NCBI GenBank assembly: GCA_001592805.2
Contig: CP051140.1
Span: 1,551,501-1,615,500 of the forward strand
Source of the DNA: Peltaster fructicola
Taxonomy: Eukaryota; Ascomycota; Dothideomycetes
Reading direction: 5' to 3'
DNA length: 64,000 bases
The notes under the pieces were generated by a model. The model worked only from the letters and a program-made list of their open reading frames with translations. It ran no database searches and was not told where the DNA came from. Positions 10,824-21,113 of this stretch are shown one piece after another. The position numbers and the translations under genes are program-made. Positions within the stretch are counted from its first letter, which is position 1; every line of letters starts with the position of its first letter.

Positions 10824-11657
10824 ATGCCGACCAATCTGAAATTCGAATGCGGATTTGACGCAGAGCTGGCTGACAACGCATACGCCCTGCGGAGTGGTGC
10901 AGCCGCATACTGGATGCGCAGTCAGCCTGAGCTCTTGCAACATCTACCTCCACTCATCGATCCAGCAGCCGACGATCAAACGGATCTGAACAGTGTTGAC
11001 CTCGATGCCACTCCGCGATCCAGCGTAGTTGACTCTGAATGCTCCATGGCTGTAAAAGCGGAGAAAACGGCGCGACGAGGACTCAGCCTTTCCATCACAG
11101 ATGAGCGAAAGACACCGTCGCTCTCTTCTGGAGGCACCACTGTCGACTGCTCACTGGCACTGAGTCGAGCACACGAAGTCCTGACGAATGGCGGTCCCAT
11201 CGACGATGAAGGAATGCTGTCATCGCCACTTCGATCAATCCAGTGCGAGTTCTGGTTCCTAGGCTGCACTCGAACATTCGAATTTGTAGACTTCCAAGCC
11301 TGGCATGAGCATTGTAGAAGTCACCTTGGTCCACATGAGCCGCCTAGACTTGTCAGTTGTCCGGTCTTGGGTTGCCCTTGGACGGAGAAAAAGGCCTGTG
11401 GTGAATCAGCCTGGCTGTGCCGACAGCAACACATCGAAGAGAGCCACGTCCTAGAGGCCATGCATCAATGGAAGCCAAGAGTGGACAGTGTTCTCCTCAC
11501 CCATCTCTGGAACCACAATCGCGTCGACGACATTCAGCGCAGGGTACTGATCATGGAGGGCTGTCGTCGCGTCGTGCCAGCAGCGTTCGTCCAGAGCCAC
11601 GGCGAATGCTCTGCAGGAAACAGACGCAACCGGCCGGCACGTCACGGCAGGTCGTGA
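10824..11657 (+). CDS. Fungal paired C2H2-like zinc-finger protein, uncharacterised family
   Basis: A single exon of 277 residues. The N-terminal half is low-complexity, Ser/Asp-rich. From about residue 140 come two zinc-binding-like units: CEFWFLGCTRTF with WHEHCRSHLG, then SCPVLGCPW with WLCRQQHIEESH. A helical tail follows (LLTHLWNHNRVDDIQRRVLIM). This arrangement, with the phrase EPPRxVxCP between the units and HLWxxxxxDD after them, recalls a family of fungal proteins of unknown function that I know only as hypothetical. A nuclear role is plausible from the fingers but is inference. The C-terminal 25 residues are basic and may be past a missed splice site. Confidence 0.72.
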   Translation: MPTNLKFECGFDAELADNAYALRSGAAAYWMRSQPELLQHLPPLIDPAADDQTDLNSVDLDATPRSSVVDSECSMAVKAEKTARRGLSLSITDERKTPSLSSGGTTVDCSLALSRAHEVLTNGGPIDDEGMLSSPLRSIQCEFWFLGCTRTFEFVDFQAWHEHCRSHLGPHEPPRLVSCPVLGCPWTEKKACGESAWLCRQQHIEESHVLEAMHQWKPRVDSVLLTHLWNHNRVDDIQRRVLIMEGCRRVVPAAFVQSHGECSAGNRRNRPARHGRS

Positions 11658-12283
11658 TGGAAAATGTTGAAGGTTAGGATAAGGTGCTGAGGACAAGCGT
11701 GAAGTCGATTCAAGGCCTCGTCCGGAGGGCGGGCAACGGGCTCTCGGACCACTTCCCGGACATGATGAGCCGGCAAGAGAAGGATGAGAGAATAATAAGC
11801 TGTGGGAGACGATGACAAGAGAAGGGCTATGATCAGCAGGTCAGTTGACTCACTGACAAGAATCAGTAGAACGTGCGTTTGGGGCTGGGTGGCTGTTTGT
11901 GTGAAGCATTAATACTGGGGGCGCATTTTCATGACGAGTCCATCATTTCTTTCATGCAGTGTATGCAGCTAGGATACAAATGTCTTAATGGAGACAACCT
12001 GCAATAATGAGGCAAACCAGAGAGGCTGGTCGCCACAAGTTGTTGTGTTGCCAGGATGTTTGCACAGCCTCCCTTCCACGCGAGATTGCAGATCAAACGA
12101 CCATGCCACTCGGCAACTTCCAGATGAGTGCACATTACTGCCTTTGATCATCTCGCTATGCAGTAGAGGGTGTGAGGCCGTGGACTGAAAGGTGAGATGT
12201 CAGACTGCTGTACGTCGGACGCAGGTCATCTTCATGCGGCCGACAAACTCTGTTCATGCATGGCTGCAATACCCGCGCTTTTC
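11658..12283. other. Convergent intergenic region, nothing recognised
   Basis: About 0.63 kb between the 3' ends of the zinc-finger gene and the ABC transporter gene. No gene, repeat or RNA seen. Confidence 0.5.
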
Positions 12284-14517
12284 TCAGCCTCCGGCCTCCA
12301 GCTCAGCGATGCGCTTCTCGATATCCGGCACAGCTCTGAGCTGGACATCCAGTTCGTCCTTCTCATCTTCCAGCTGCAGTCGCTTCTCAGCATCCAGTTT
12401 CGTGAAGACGTACGAGCCTTGACCGTCGAATTGTAAGATCCACCCGTGGTATCTCCACAGACTGCGTCGGTGCGATACAGTCATCAAGGTGATGCCCAAT
12501 CGCTTGGCCTCATCGTACATGATCTTCTCCACCTCTGCTGTCACGCTACTCGTGCATTCGTCCAGAATGGCGTACTTGGGCTTGTGGTAGAAGAGACGTG
12601 CGGCGGCGATTCGCTGTTGGTGTCCGGTGGACAGCACGTCGCTCCATTCGGCTTCCATGTCCAAGCCAGTCTTTTCCCGTTTCGAGCCTGGCTCTGCTGT
12701 CGATCTCTTCTTATCCATACCCAGCAGTCTGTCGATCTCCAGCACCGAGAGGATCTTCATGAGATCCTTGTCCGTCACGCCCTTTGCGCGCATATCCAGG
12801 AGGTTATCAGGGTAGAGGATCTGCTGTCTGAGTGTACCCTTGCTCAAGTACGGTCGTTGTGGGATGTAAAAGATGTCATCGCTCGGTGGCTTTCTCACCT
12901 TTCCACCGTATACTGGCCAGAGACCGCCGAGAATACGGAAGAGACTGGACTTACCGCAGCCGTTGGGCCCGACAATGAGGAGATGATCTCCTGGACCGAT
13001 ATGGAAGCTGAGTGCCTTGACGAGGACGTCTCCGTTCGGTGACACAATTGGCACATCCTTGAAGTCGATGTCTTCACCCTCCACGAGTTCACCTCGTCCC
13101 GCCAGCACTGCTGCGTTGGCTTCAGTGGATGCTGACGACACGAGCGCCTTCTCGAAGTGTCCCAGCTGAGTATCGCGGATCACCTCGAGCAGCATGCTCA
13201 CCCTGCTAGTGTAGCCTGCGAGCTGGCTGATCTGCTTGTACGAAGACATAAGTCGACCGAATGCATCACTGCTGCTGATCAGTAGACGTCGGTTTGTCAT
13301 GAAACTGCCAGTCTGCTCAGCCTTTGGTCCATTTCCAATCATCTCAGCCGGCAGCTTGAAGAATATTGGTACCGAGCACAAGAGCAGTCCAAGGGATCCC
13401 CAGAAGTATTTGATCACAAAGTCTTCCATCACGCCGTGGTAGAATCTCCTTCGAAGTATCCGGTTGACGTGCTTGATCAATGTGAAATAGCCTTTATCAA
13501 GGGTATCCTTCTCTGCTTCATGTCCACCATACAACGCCACCTCTTCGCTGTAGTCGATCAGACGGGAATGCTGGAATCTGAATTCTCCTTCCAGTCGAGC
13601 CTCCTCGGCGACGTATTTGCCGAATGGTGGTGTCAGTGCCTGCATCACAACGTTGCTCATTTGGACAAGCAATGCCATGGCGAACAAAGACTCTCCGCCA
13701 ACGTGTCGACTCAAACTCCAGCTGTAGATCACCAGGTCCAGAATCGGCTTGGCTAGGTTACCGTACACTGATGACAGTCCGTCTGCGAACTTGCGTGTGT
13801 CGACAGTGATCAGCTGGTCAGCGTTCTTGATTCGATCGTCCAGTGCAGTAAGTGTATAGAAGGTCATATTGTTGAGATACTGGTCGTGAATGTAGGTCGT
13901 CAGCCGCGTTCGATATCGCAGCGCCAGTGTCGTTTGGTGGTACGACAACTGGGAAGTGTTAGCTCGCTCTCGAACCATCGCACTCTACTTACCATAGAGT
14001 TTGTGAATGTAGCCGGCACTGCAACCAGCATCCACCACACCAAGCTCTTCAAGAACTCTCGCGCCTTTCCCTTGACCAGGTTGCTGACCAGTTCACCATC
14101 TAGCTCAGCGACATAAAGACTGATAAGTGTCCGAAGCACAAGGAACACCGAGTGACTTATGATCAATCTGAACTCCTTGCTCTTCCAACCAGGTATGCAG
14201 ATTCGCAGGAGACGAGCGAGATTCCTGAAGAACTCCCGATTGAGCTCGATCTTCTTCTGACCTTTACTGTCTCTTCCATTCTGTCCTGCTGGGTCCTTCT
14301 GTCTGACCTCAGCTGTTCGTGCTGCCGCTGCTTTCTGCTCGTTGACGGCGCTGCGCACTCGATTGACGACAAGCACGAAGAGTGCGAAGTATACGCCGCG
14401 CGATATGCGAGTTCTGTTCTTGATGTAGAAGCCCGCGAACTCTCCTATCAGCTGCCGTGGTGTTCGCGAGGCTATCGACCGTGGTAAAGGCACAGGGACC
14501 TTGGAGTGAGCGGCCAT
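12284..14517 (-). CDS. PXA2: Peroxisomal ABC half-transporter (ABCD family, fatty acyl import)
   Basis: Two exons (14517-13993, 13948-12284; 44-bp intron) give 729 residues. Splicing restores the family segment [19 protein letters not shown]. Other ABCD marks are the loop ending KNADQLI, the EAA-like motif [13 protein letters not shown], Walker [10 protein letters not shown], Walker [10 protein letters not shown] and the switch TVSHR. ABCD half-transporters pair (Pxa1/Pxa2 in yeast) to bring long-chain acyl-CoA into peroxisomes for beta-oxidation. The ECTSSVT wording and length fit the Pxa2 side, but that choice is tentative. The ABC signature reads LSTGHQQR instead of LSGGxxQR, which is unusual. 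The start is the ATG at 14517 (MAAHSKVP), in good context. Confidence 0.9.
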
Positions 14518-14744
14518 GACGGTACAGTCGTGCGCATGCACAGGCGTACTGCTAGGATCGTGTCTGCATCGGCGAAGGCTGGCAACTCGTTGATGTATGT
14601 CGTTGAGATGGAAGTGATTACATCGTGACATGTGAGATGCCGCCTCGGCTACTAGCTTGGATGTGGAGCATTGTGTACAACCATATGATTATATGAATGC
14701 CAAAATGCCAATGTCGAGCACGCTATGAAGAGCTATCTAGATGT

Positions 14745-17345
14745 CTATATGCCAACAACAGTCATGAGTAGGTAGCCCACAGTCACAATAACGCCATATG
14801 CGACAATACTGGCTGGTACACCTCTCGTGATGAAATGCTTCACTCCCAAGTAACGCTGACCAGTTTGAGGATCCTCCATCATGATTGCGGTCATGTTCGG
14901 GAAGCCAGACGTTGGAAGACCCATAGCAGCAGATGCCATCAGTACTGAAGCCATGACCAGAATGTTTGGATGTGGATCAGCCATGCTGTTGCCAACTTCT
15001 TGCACAAGTGGAAGCACGATCAGTGCAGCTACTGTGTGGCTAATGAATGTTGCAACAACGCCAATCAGGGCGGCGAAGACGCATAGCACACCGTATAGAC
15101 TAAGTCCAGTGACACGATCTGAGATGGACGTGGCGATTGTTGCAAGCAGTCCGGAGGAGTTGACAGCCTTGCCAAGAGCCAGACCACCAGCCGCCAGGAT
15201 GATGATAGTCCATAGGAAGTTGTTGAAGTCCTCTTTGGTAAGGATTCCTGTACCAAAGAACAAAACCATCGGGATGATGGCAATGACACCCATATCGCCA
15301 AACACGCTGTCTAGCTGGTGACTGAAACACCACAGGCCGATAGTGGTCAGCGTTACAATGCAGATGAACAGCTGGATGCCGGTGAACTTCTCCTTCATAG
15401 GTCTGATAGGGACGATTGTAGTGTTGCGGCCAGGTCTAAATGTAACCAGAAGTAGCAGCCAGATCAGGATGATGCTCACGATACACACCGGCAAGGCGAT
15501 GAAGAACCACTTTCCCCAGCCTGGTTGTGGTGTCATGTACTTCAGTGCAATGAGATTCTGTGGTGAGGCAATAGGCGATGCGGCGCCGCCCATGTTTGAC
15601 GCCAGAGCAATACCGAGGAGGAGGGCTTTCGACATTGGTGAGTCGGCTGGTAGGTTGCGAAGGATAGGCTGATGGTCAGTACGGTTTTGACAGCGTGCGA
15701 AACAACATACCTGTATGATCGAGAAGCACAGCACAGGTGCTGCTACATTGCTGATCCACATACTCATGAACAGAGCCACGCCCATGCTCGTCAGTAGCAC
15801 AGTCCTTGGCTTCGTGCCAGCCTTACTGAGGACAAATGTTGCCATCTTCTTCGCGATGTTATACTTGCTCAATGCGGCAGCGATGGTGAAACCACCAAGC
15901 AGCAGCATGATGACAGGCGTCCACATTGCAGAAAAGATGTAGCCAGCTGCTTCCTTCGATGTCAGCCGTCGATGCGGCTTGGCATCTTCGCGCACGACTC
16001 GCAGGACCACCACGAGGAACGGTACCAGCAGAGAAGTGACGAACAGTGGGATTGCTTCTGTTGCCCATAGCAGACTGACGAAGATAACCATTGCAAGGCA
16101 GTTCTGCTGCTCTGTCGTCTTCATGATAGGAACAGCTAGCAGGACAGCAAACACTGCTACAATGCCAATGAGTGCCCAGAATGTAGGGTCGAGGATGAAT
16201 TTAGGACATCGGTAACGTCCCAGAGGTGTTTGTACCTCTTGGGTCTTGGCTTCCTCTGCATCACCTTGTAGCCTGACATTCTTGTGGTTGCTGTCCTGGC
16301 CAAGAATGGTGTGCTTGAAGCCGAGGTTTGCCGCCTGCGCCTTGCGCTCGATGCCTATCATTTCACGCCAGACAGTGTTGCGCTCCCAAACCACATGTTC
16401 CCTGAGATGTAATCGCAGCTCCTTACGAGCCGCCTCCAGATCGTCTTTCGTAACGACCTTCGCATATGCCTCCTCTAGCTTGGCAAGATGATCGCTGAGG
16501 ATGGAGAGTGTACTCTGCTGGAATGGATATGCGGGCTTGACGTTCTTTGCAATCCAGGAGTCCTTCAGGTTACGATCCAGGATCTTGTCATACTTCTTCA
16601 AGACCTTCGAGAAGCCAGTTTGATTGAGCTGAATGAAAGATCGCAGCTCACAGACGCTGACATAGAGATTGATCGTCCGCTTCTTCAGAGTAATACCCTC
16701 CTCATACAGCGCTTGCAGAGCATCGTCTGGAAAGTCATTGAAAGCCGTGCTTGGTCTGCGAGCCTGTAGCTCTGCTGATGCGCGCATATGGACAGGGCTA
16801 TCAGGCTCGTCCGACCTGATCTTACTCTTAGTCAATGGAGCCTGCTCACCTGTATCCTCATCGTCACTCTCCTCCTCGTCAGGCGCTGGTACATCGCGAG
16901 AGCTGATAGTTGACGTTCGTCTTCTGTTGCCACTTTTGTAGCTCTTGAATATGCTTTGCTGTCGTGCCTTTGCCCAAGCGTTCTGCCGTCTTGCACCTCC
17001 TTCACCATTTGCTTCTCCAGCAGTGTGCTCGGCTTCGAACTCTTCCACATCACGTAGCATGGCATCAACCTCGCCATAGATCTCGAGCTCTTTCAGCTGG
17101 TAGAAGGAACATATCTTCTCCAGCTCTTCATCCAGCTTTCGCGAGAACAGACCATCTGGGTCGCTCCATGATCCTTGTGTCAGCAGCGGACTCTGCTCTG
17201 GGTCGTCGCCTGACGACTGTGGTCTTGTGCTTTGGTTTTCGCGCTTCTCGAGCTGATATATGAGCTTCTTGAGGTTCGAGTAGCTCAGGTAATGTGATGA
17301 CCAGTCTGGGACAGAGTTAAATTGCAGAGAGTGTGAGAACTTCAT
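14745..17345 (-). CDS. SPX-domain phosphate permease (PHO87/PHO90/PHO91 type)
   Basis: Two exons (17345-15711, 15668-14745) give 852 residues. The start MKFSHSLQFNSVPDW with YLSYSNLKKLIY is the classic SPX opening, and KLDEELEKICSFYQ, SEL-type helices and KVLKKYDKI complete the domain by about residue 350. SPX binds inositol pyrophosphates and tunes transport to phosphate status. A divalent-anion/Na+ symporter (DASS) fold of about 11-12 membrane segments follows, with ISNVAAPVL and SNMGGAASPIASPQN as the two re-entrant transport loops. The 42-bp intron is a multiple of three and has no stop, so retention would insert 14 residues. It is called as an intron because removal gives the family sequence SIIQPILRNLP. 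The open frame extends 95 codons upstream of the chosen ATG, but the SPX start is clear. A vacuolar (PHO91-like) or plasma-membrane role cannot be told apart. Confidence 0.92.
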   Translation of the reverse strand: MKFSHSLQFNSVPDWSSHYLSYSNLKKLIYQLEKRENQSTRPQSSGDDPEQSPLLTQGSWSDPDGLFSRKLDEELEKICSFYQLKELEIYGEVDAMLRDVEEFEAEHTAGEANGEGGARRQNAWAKARQQSIFKSYKSGNRRRTSTISSRDVPAPDEEESDDEDTGEQAPLTKSKIRSDEPDSPVHMRASAELQARRPSTAFNDFPDDALQALYEEGITLKKRTINLYVSVCELRSFIQLNQTGFSKVLKKYDKILDRNLKDSWIAKNVKPAYPFQQSTLSILSDHLAKLEEAYAKVVTKDDLEAARKELRLHLREHVVWERNTVWREMIGIERKAQAANLGFKHTILGQDSNHKNVRLQGDAEEAKTQEVQTPLGRYRCPKFILDPTFWALIGIVAVFAVLLAVPIMKTTEQQNCLAMVIFVSLLWATEAIPLFVTSLLVPFLVVVLRVVREDAKPHRRLTSKEAAGYIFSAMWTPVIMLLLGGFTIAAALSKYNIAKKMATFVLSKAGTKPRTVLLTSMGVALFMSMWISNVAAPVLCFSIIQVCCFARCQNRTDHQPILRNLPADSPMSKALLLGIALASNMGGAASPIASPQNLIALKYMTPQPGWGKWFFIALPVCIVSIILIWLLLLVTFRPGRNTTIVPIRPMKEKFTGIQLFICIVTLTTIGLWCFSHQLDSVFGDMGVIAIIPMVLFFGTGILTKEDFNNFLWTIIILAAGGLALGKAVNSSGLLATIATSISDRVTGLSLYGVLCVFAALIGVVATFISHTVAALIVLPLVQEVGNSMADPHPNILVMASVLMASAAMGLPTSGFPNMTAIMMEDPQTGQRYLGVKHFITRGVPASIVAYGVIVTVGYLLMTVVGI

Positions 17346-18550
17346 GTCTGTCTCGATCAGCTCGACGAGCTTCTCCCTTCTTTGAAGCTTAGCAGTAGGC
17401 GTGGGCTGTAGCTCGACTGGTCGGAATCTCCTTTGATGTCGTTGGACGGGATACTTCGCAAGCTCGATGTTACTTATAGCGTGTCCATCGATACCATCAG
17501 CGAGCGGTGGCTGTGGGCGGTCCAGCTTTGCGCGAAGGCATGCCCCAAAGGACGTGTTGTGCGTGTGATAGAGATGATCGTAGGTGACTAGAGGCCGGGG
17601 AATGATAGCAGGCAAGAGGCCGTAGTGCACTTAGAATGGATCCACAAGATGAGCCATAAGAGATGGTGGTGCGGCTGATCGAAGTTGATGGCTCGGCTTC
17701 AGCTTTACACGAATCCTTGCTCGAGTACATGTAGGATGTCTTCACTACTGCTCAAAAAGAGATCAAGACGTATTGTAGAGCAGACCGAATCTGCATATCA
17801 TGCTTCATCGATATCCTACAAGTACGAGCAATGAGGTTCCCGACTACATAGAGTGCTCAATAGCAGCCTTGGATTCTCGCAGGCCTTCGAGTATCGCAGA
17901 CTCTACTCTACCGCAACGATCTGGGCCTGCAAGGGCTGGGTCCCAACGTGTGTAGCTTCAGAGTCGACTCATAACCACGGCGTGCTGCAATCTGAGTGTG
18001 TGCAGCTATGACCGAATCACCAGGTCATGCTATGTGCAATACTGCAGCCAGTGCAAGTCACACTCAAGACCAAGGGTAGGAGAGGAGAGCCATGCCATTC
18101 AGTCTTCTGTGACCGCTTACACAGCTCGCGCCCATGTCGCATGCTGCTTTACTGCTGTGCACTGAGTCCAGCGGGTTAGTGCTGGATCAATCTTGCCACA
18201 GCAAGCGACGAGTTATCAGTATTGCTTTATGTTTTCGTCCACCGAAAGCTCGTGATGCACTCACCGACCAGCATGAGATTCCCTCAAGTATTCACGAGGG
18301 ATCTGTATGCCTCACAGACGCTTTCAAACGATGCGAGGGCATCATACGGCGTGGTGTTGCCCGCTGTCTGACATCAGACGAAGATGCGATTTTCGGCCAA
18401 AACAGAAGAACCCTCGCTGCTGAAGGCATTTTGATAAGACACAAAGACTCTCCACAATCACGCTCACTGCAGGGCAACGCACTGCTACTGCTCTCGAGCA
18501 AGATGAATGTCTGGAGAGCAGCAAAACGAGTGTTCTAAGAGCAAAAGAAT
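17346..18550. other. Intergenic region upstream of the phosphate permease
   Basis: 1.2 kb with the promoter of the SPX permease at its left end and a tRNA gene at its right. A single CACGTT-type half-consensus (on the minus strand near 17945-17950) is too weak to call a Pho4-like site. Open frames near 18134-18538 have no recognisable content. Confidence 0.4.
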
Positions 18551-18658
18551 GACCTTGGCAGGGATCGAACCTGCAATCTCTTGATTTACATATTCTCGCT
18601 GTCGATCGCTCGTAGGAGATAGTCGTAGTCAAGCGCTTTGCCATTAAGCCACAAGGCC
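18551..18658 (-). tRNA. tRNA-Arg: tRNA-Arg(ACG) with a 37-nt intron
   Basis: Read on the minus strand. The acceptor stem is GGCCTTG with CAAGGTC (one G-T wobble). The D arm is GCTT-AATGGCA-AAGC, the anticodon stem CTTGA/TCAAG, and the T arm GCAGG-TTCGATC-CCTGC. The anticodon loop reads C-T-ACG-A-A once an intron at 18586-18622 is removed. That intron starts one base 3' of the anticodon, the usual eukaryotic position. The mature RNA would be 71 nt plus CCA. The A box is GGCTTAATGG and the B box GGTTCGATCC, which are the internal RNA polymerase III promoter. ACG would be edited to ICG and read CGU, CGC and CGA. The intron is on the long side for a fungal tRNA. Confidence 0.88.
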
Positions 18659-19473
18659 AGGTGTATCAGCTTAATTTGAGGATTGATGATAAGACAGGGT
18701 GAGCCAGAGATGAGGCTTTTTCGTTACGAAGCTTGGGCTCATCATCAACTTCGACCGGATGAATGTAGCTGGTGCCGCATCAACTTTGCAGGGAGACGAG
18801 TAGTATTGTAGCAGCACAGCTGCGTCTGAGCAGATTGGTGCTATGATAAGCGAAAAGGAGACCAGACGAGAAGCTCGGATGTAAGGGGCGGCAAAAACTG
18901 TGGAGCTTTGCCTGGATATCAGCCGAGCTTGCGCCGAACATTTTACAGCCTTTGCAAAGATCGCCATAGCAAGAAGAGCGAAGCTGATGGCAAATGCCCT
19001 CCAATCGGCCGTGAGCCTCGTGACTTGTAGAGGCGACCACCAATCTCACGACATAACACAAGTCCAAGTAGTAGCGATTATGTTCGACACAGCAACCAAG
19101 CGCAATGCAGCGGTCTTCCTGTTTCAGGCAGTTATGAAGTGCAAGCGCCACCACATGTATACAATGCTGGAGTCTAGGCATGATCCTTCGTAGACTTTGT
19201 GCGCAGGGTTCTCTTCGTTCGTGACGGATGGTGTGCACATGCACTCAGTCCACCAGGGACGGACTTCATCCCATCGATCTGTTATTCCAGCTGATGATGA
19301 GACCTGAACATTCGATAGATGTGCCATTCCGTGATGCCGTCATTGTAAAGCTTCTTGCGGTGCATTGTCGAGATGTCTGTAGATCATTTGATCATGCTCC
19401 TGCAGCCATTACATCGATGTGCCTGAGTTCTCTTCAAAATAAGCCTATGCTGAGTCACATTCGATCGCGCTGA
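18659..19473. other. Intergenic region, nothing recognised
   Basis: 0.8 kb between the tRNA gene and the 3' end of DPM2. A minus-strand open frame at 18780-19244 (about 154 codons) has no recognisable motif and is judged noncoding. Confidence 0.45.
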
Positions 19474-19855
19474 TCATTGTGCTTTCTGTGCCTTCGCTTT
19501 TGCTGCCTTTGCCGCCTTTTTCTGATTGCTCCTGATCATAACCATGCTTAAAAAGCTGCCTACTACTGCGCCGCCGAGGAGTAGGAGAATGACTGGAATG
19601 CGGATGGCCCACACGCGTGGTGGGAAGAGTGCTTGAACAGGATGCGACTCATCGACAAAAGGCTTGTGCAATCAGTAGTGACTTTGGAGCAGCAGACCTG
19701 TTGACATACTAAGAGAAGTGTCCAGATTGTGTAGTAAAGGAAGACAATGGTTGCGACGGCGAGCATTGAGAGACCTACAAGTCGGTCGAGCTGCTCAGGT
19801 TAGCTTATTAGCTTTACTGAAAGCAGACGCGTCATACTAATGTGTTTGCGCCCAT
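19474..19855 (-). CDS. DPM2: Dolichol-phosphate mannosyltransferase subunit 2
   Basis: Three exons (19855-19838, 19790-19710, 19662-19474; introns of 47 bp each) give a 95-residue protein. It begins MGANTLLDRLVGLSMLAVA and has two membrane helices, at about 10-33 and 50-72, joined by LLLPFVDESHPVQALFPPR. The phrase LLPFxD between two helices is characteristic of DPM2, the small ER subunit that stabilises the catalytic Dpm1 and also associates with GPI-GlcNAc transferase. The tail is Lys/Ala-rich (KKAAKAAKAKAQKAQ), longer than in animals. The first coding exon is only 18 bp. The gene would be missed without splicing. It is divergent to SAR1 across 340 bp, and both products act at the ER. Confidence 0.88.
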
Positions 19856-20195
19856 GTCGCTGTGGTCAGTCGTCGGTGAACCAGAAAAGTGCTGATCGTG
19901 AATTATAGCAGCTACAGATTCACGAGACGACGTGTATGTGATGAGCGCGACTTTTGGCACAAACAGATCCACGCCAAAAGTCTTGCTATCCGGGGCTTGG
20001 CTCGTGAATAGTTAACGCCATCTTCTAGATGTTTCATTAGGCATTCAAAGGCGAACACTTGGCCTGTCCAGCAATCTCACTCTTCCCTACAATCAAGGAC
20101 AGCGACACTTAGCAAATTACCGCAGGAGCTGAGCCTACCACAAACGCCACTCCATCACTTCGCGCAAACGACCTTGACGGACACCAGGTGTCAAG
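19856..20195. promoter_or_regulatory. Shared divergent promoter region of DPM2 and SAR1
   Basis: 340 bp separate the two divergent start codons, so both promoters must lie here or overlap. No canonical TATA box was recognised. That this is one bidirectional unit is inference. Confidence 0.45.
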
Positions 20196-20910
20196 ATGTG
20201 GGTTATCGATTGGTGTATGTGGACAAGATGAACCCCGAATGCGAGCACTGATGGCAATCAACAGTTTGGGATCTCCTTGCACAGCTTGGTCTTGCCAACA
20301 AGCATGCTAAGCTTCTCTTCCTCGGCCTCGACAATGCAGGCAAGACTACTGTACGTCATGTATAGATCGAGTCGATCATTTGAACTAACAGTGAGCAGCT
20401 CCTTCACATGCTGAAGAACGACCGCGTTGCTATCCTTCAGCCTACTCTTCACCCAACGAGCGAGGAGCTCTCTATCGGAAGCTGTCGATTCACAACCTTC
20501 GACCTCGGAGGACATCAACAAGCTCGTCGTTTATGGAAGGACTACTTCCCAGAGGTCTCCGGTATTGTGTTCCTCGTCGATGCGAAAGACCCAGAGCGAT
20601 TCGCAGAGAGCAAGGCAGAGCTGGATGCGCTCCTGAGCATGGAAGAGCTGAACAAGACACCTTTCCTGATCCTAGGTAACAAGATTGATCACCCAAATGC
20701 TGTAAGCGAGGATCAGCTGCGACACGAGCTTGGACTATATCAGACGAGTAAGCACAATGAAGGGAGACGTCGAGTATATACTGACATGCTGCAGCTGGTA
20801 AGGGAAAGGTCGCTCTGGAGGGTATCCGACCAATTGAGATCTTCATGTGTTCAGTGGTTATGCGCCAGGGATACGGAGAGGGTATTCGCTGGCTGTCACA
20901 ATATGTCTAA
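20196..20910 (+). CDS. SAR1: Small GTPase SAR1 (COPII coat assembly)
   Basis: Four exons (20196-20214, 20265-20350, 20399-20747, 20795-20910; introns 50, 48 and 47 bp) give 189 residues, exactly the family length. The amphipathic start is [17 protein letters not shown]-loop GLDNAGKTT, switch [16 protein letters not shown], and the end [13 protein letters not shown] are all present. SAR1 on GTP inserts its N-terminal helix into the ER membrane and recruits Sec23/24 to start COPII budding. Each intron position is fixed by unbroken family sequence across the junction (for example [14 protein letters not shown]). All key residues look intact. Confidence 0.97.
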
Positions 20911-21113
20911 TGTCAGAAGCAGCAGCAGCACGGGAGTGTCTCAAGCTTCAGCATCGCGACCACAAACAAGATGTATCATGAACAGCTGCACTTTCCGAGC
21001 ACGGCGTATGGGCTATGATTGCTGAACACAACTTTGCAACACTATATCGTACGAATTGCATGAAGTTATACCATTTTCTAGGTTGCATACCTGATCTCAA
21101 AATTTCCACACTC

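Noticed and set aside
17940-17955. Pho4-like CACGTT site near the phosphate permease gene
   Set aside because: A single degenerate core about 600 bp upstream is expected by chance.
18780-19244. 154-codon minus-strand frame between the tRNA gene and DPM2
   Set aside because: Cys/His/Arg scattered at random; no zinc motif spacing and no homologue recognised.
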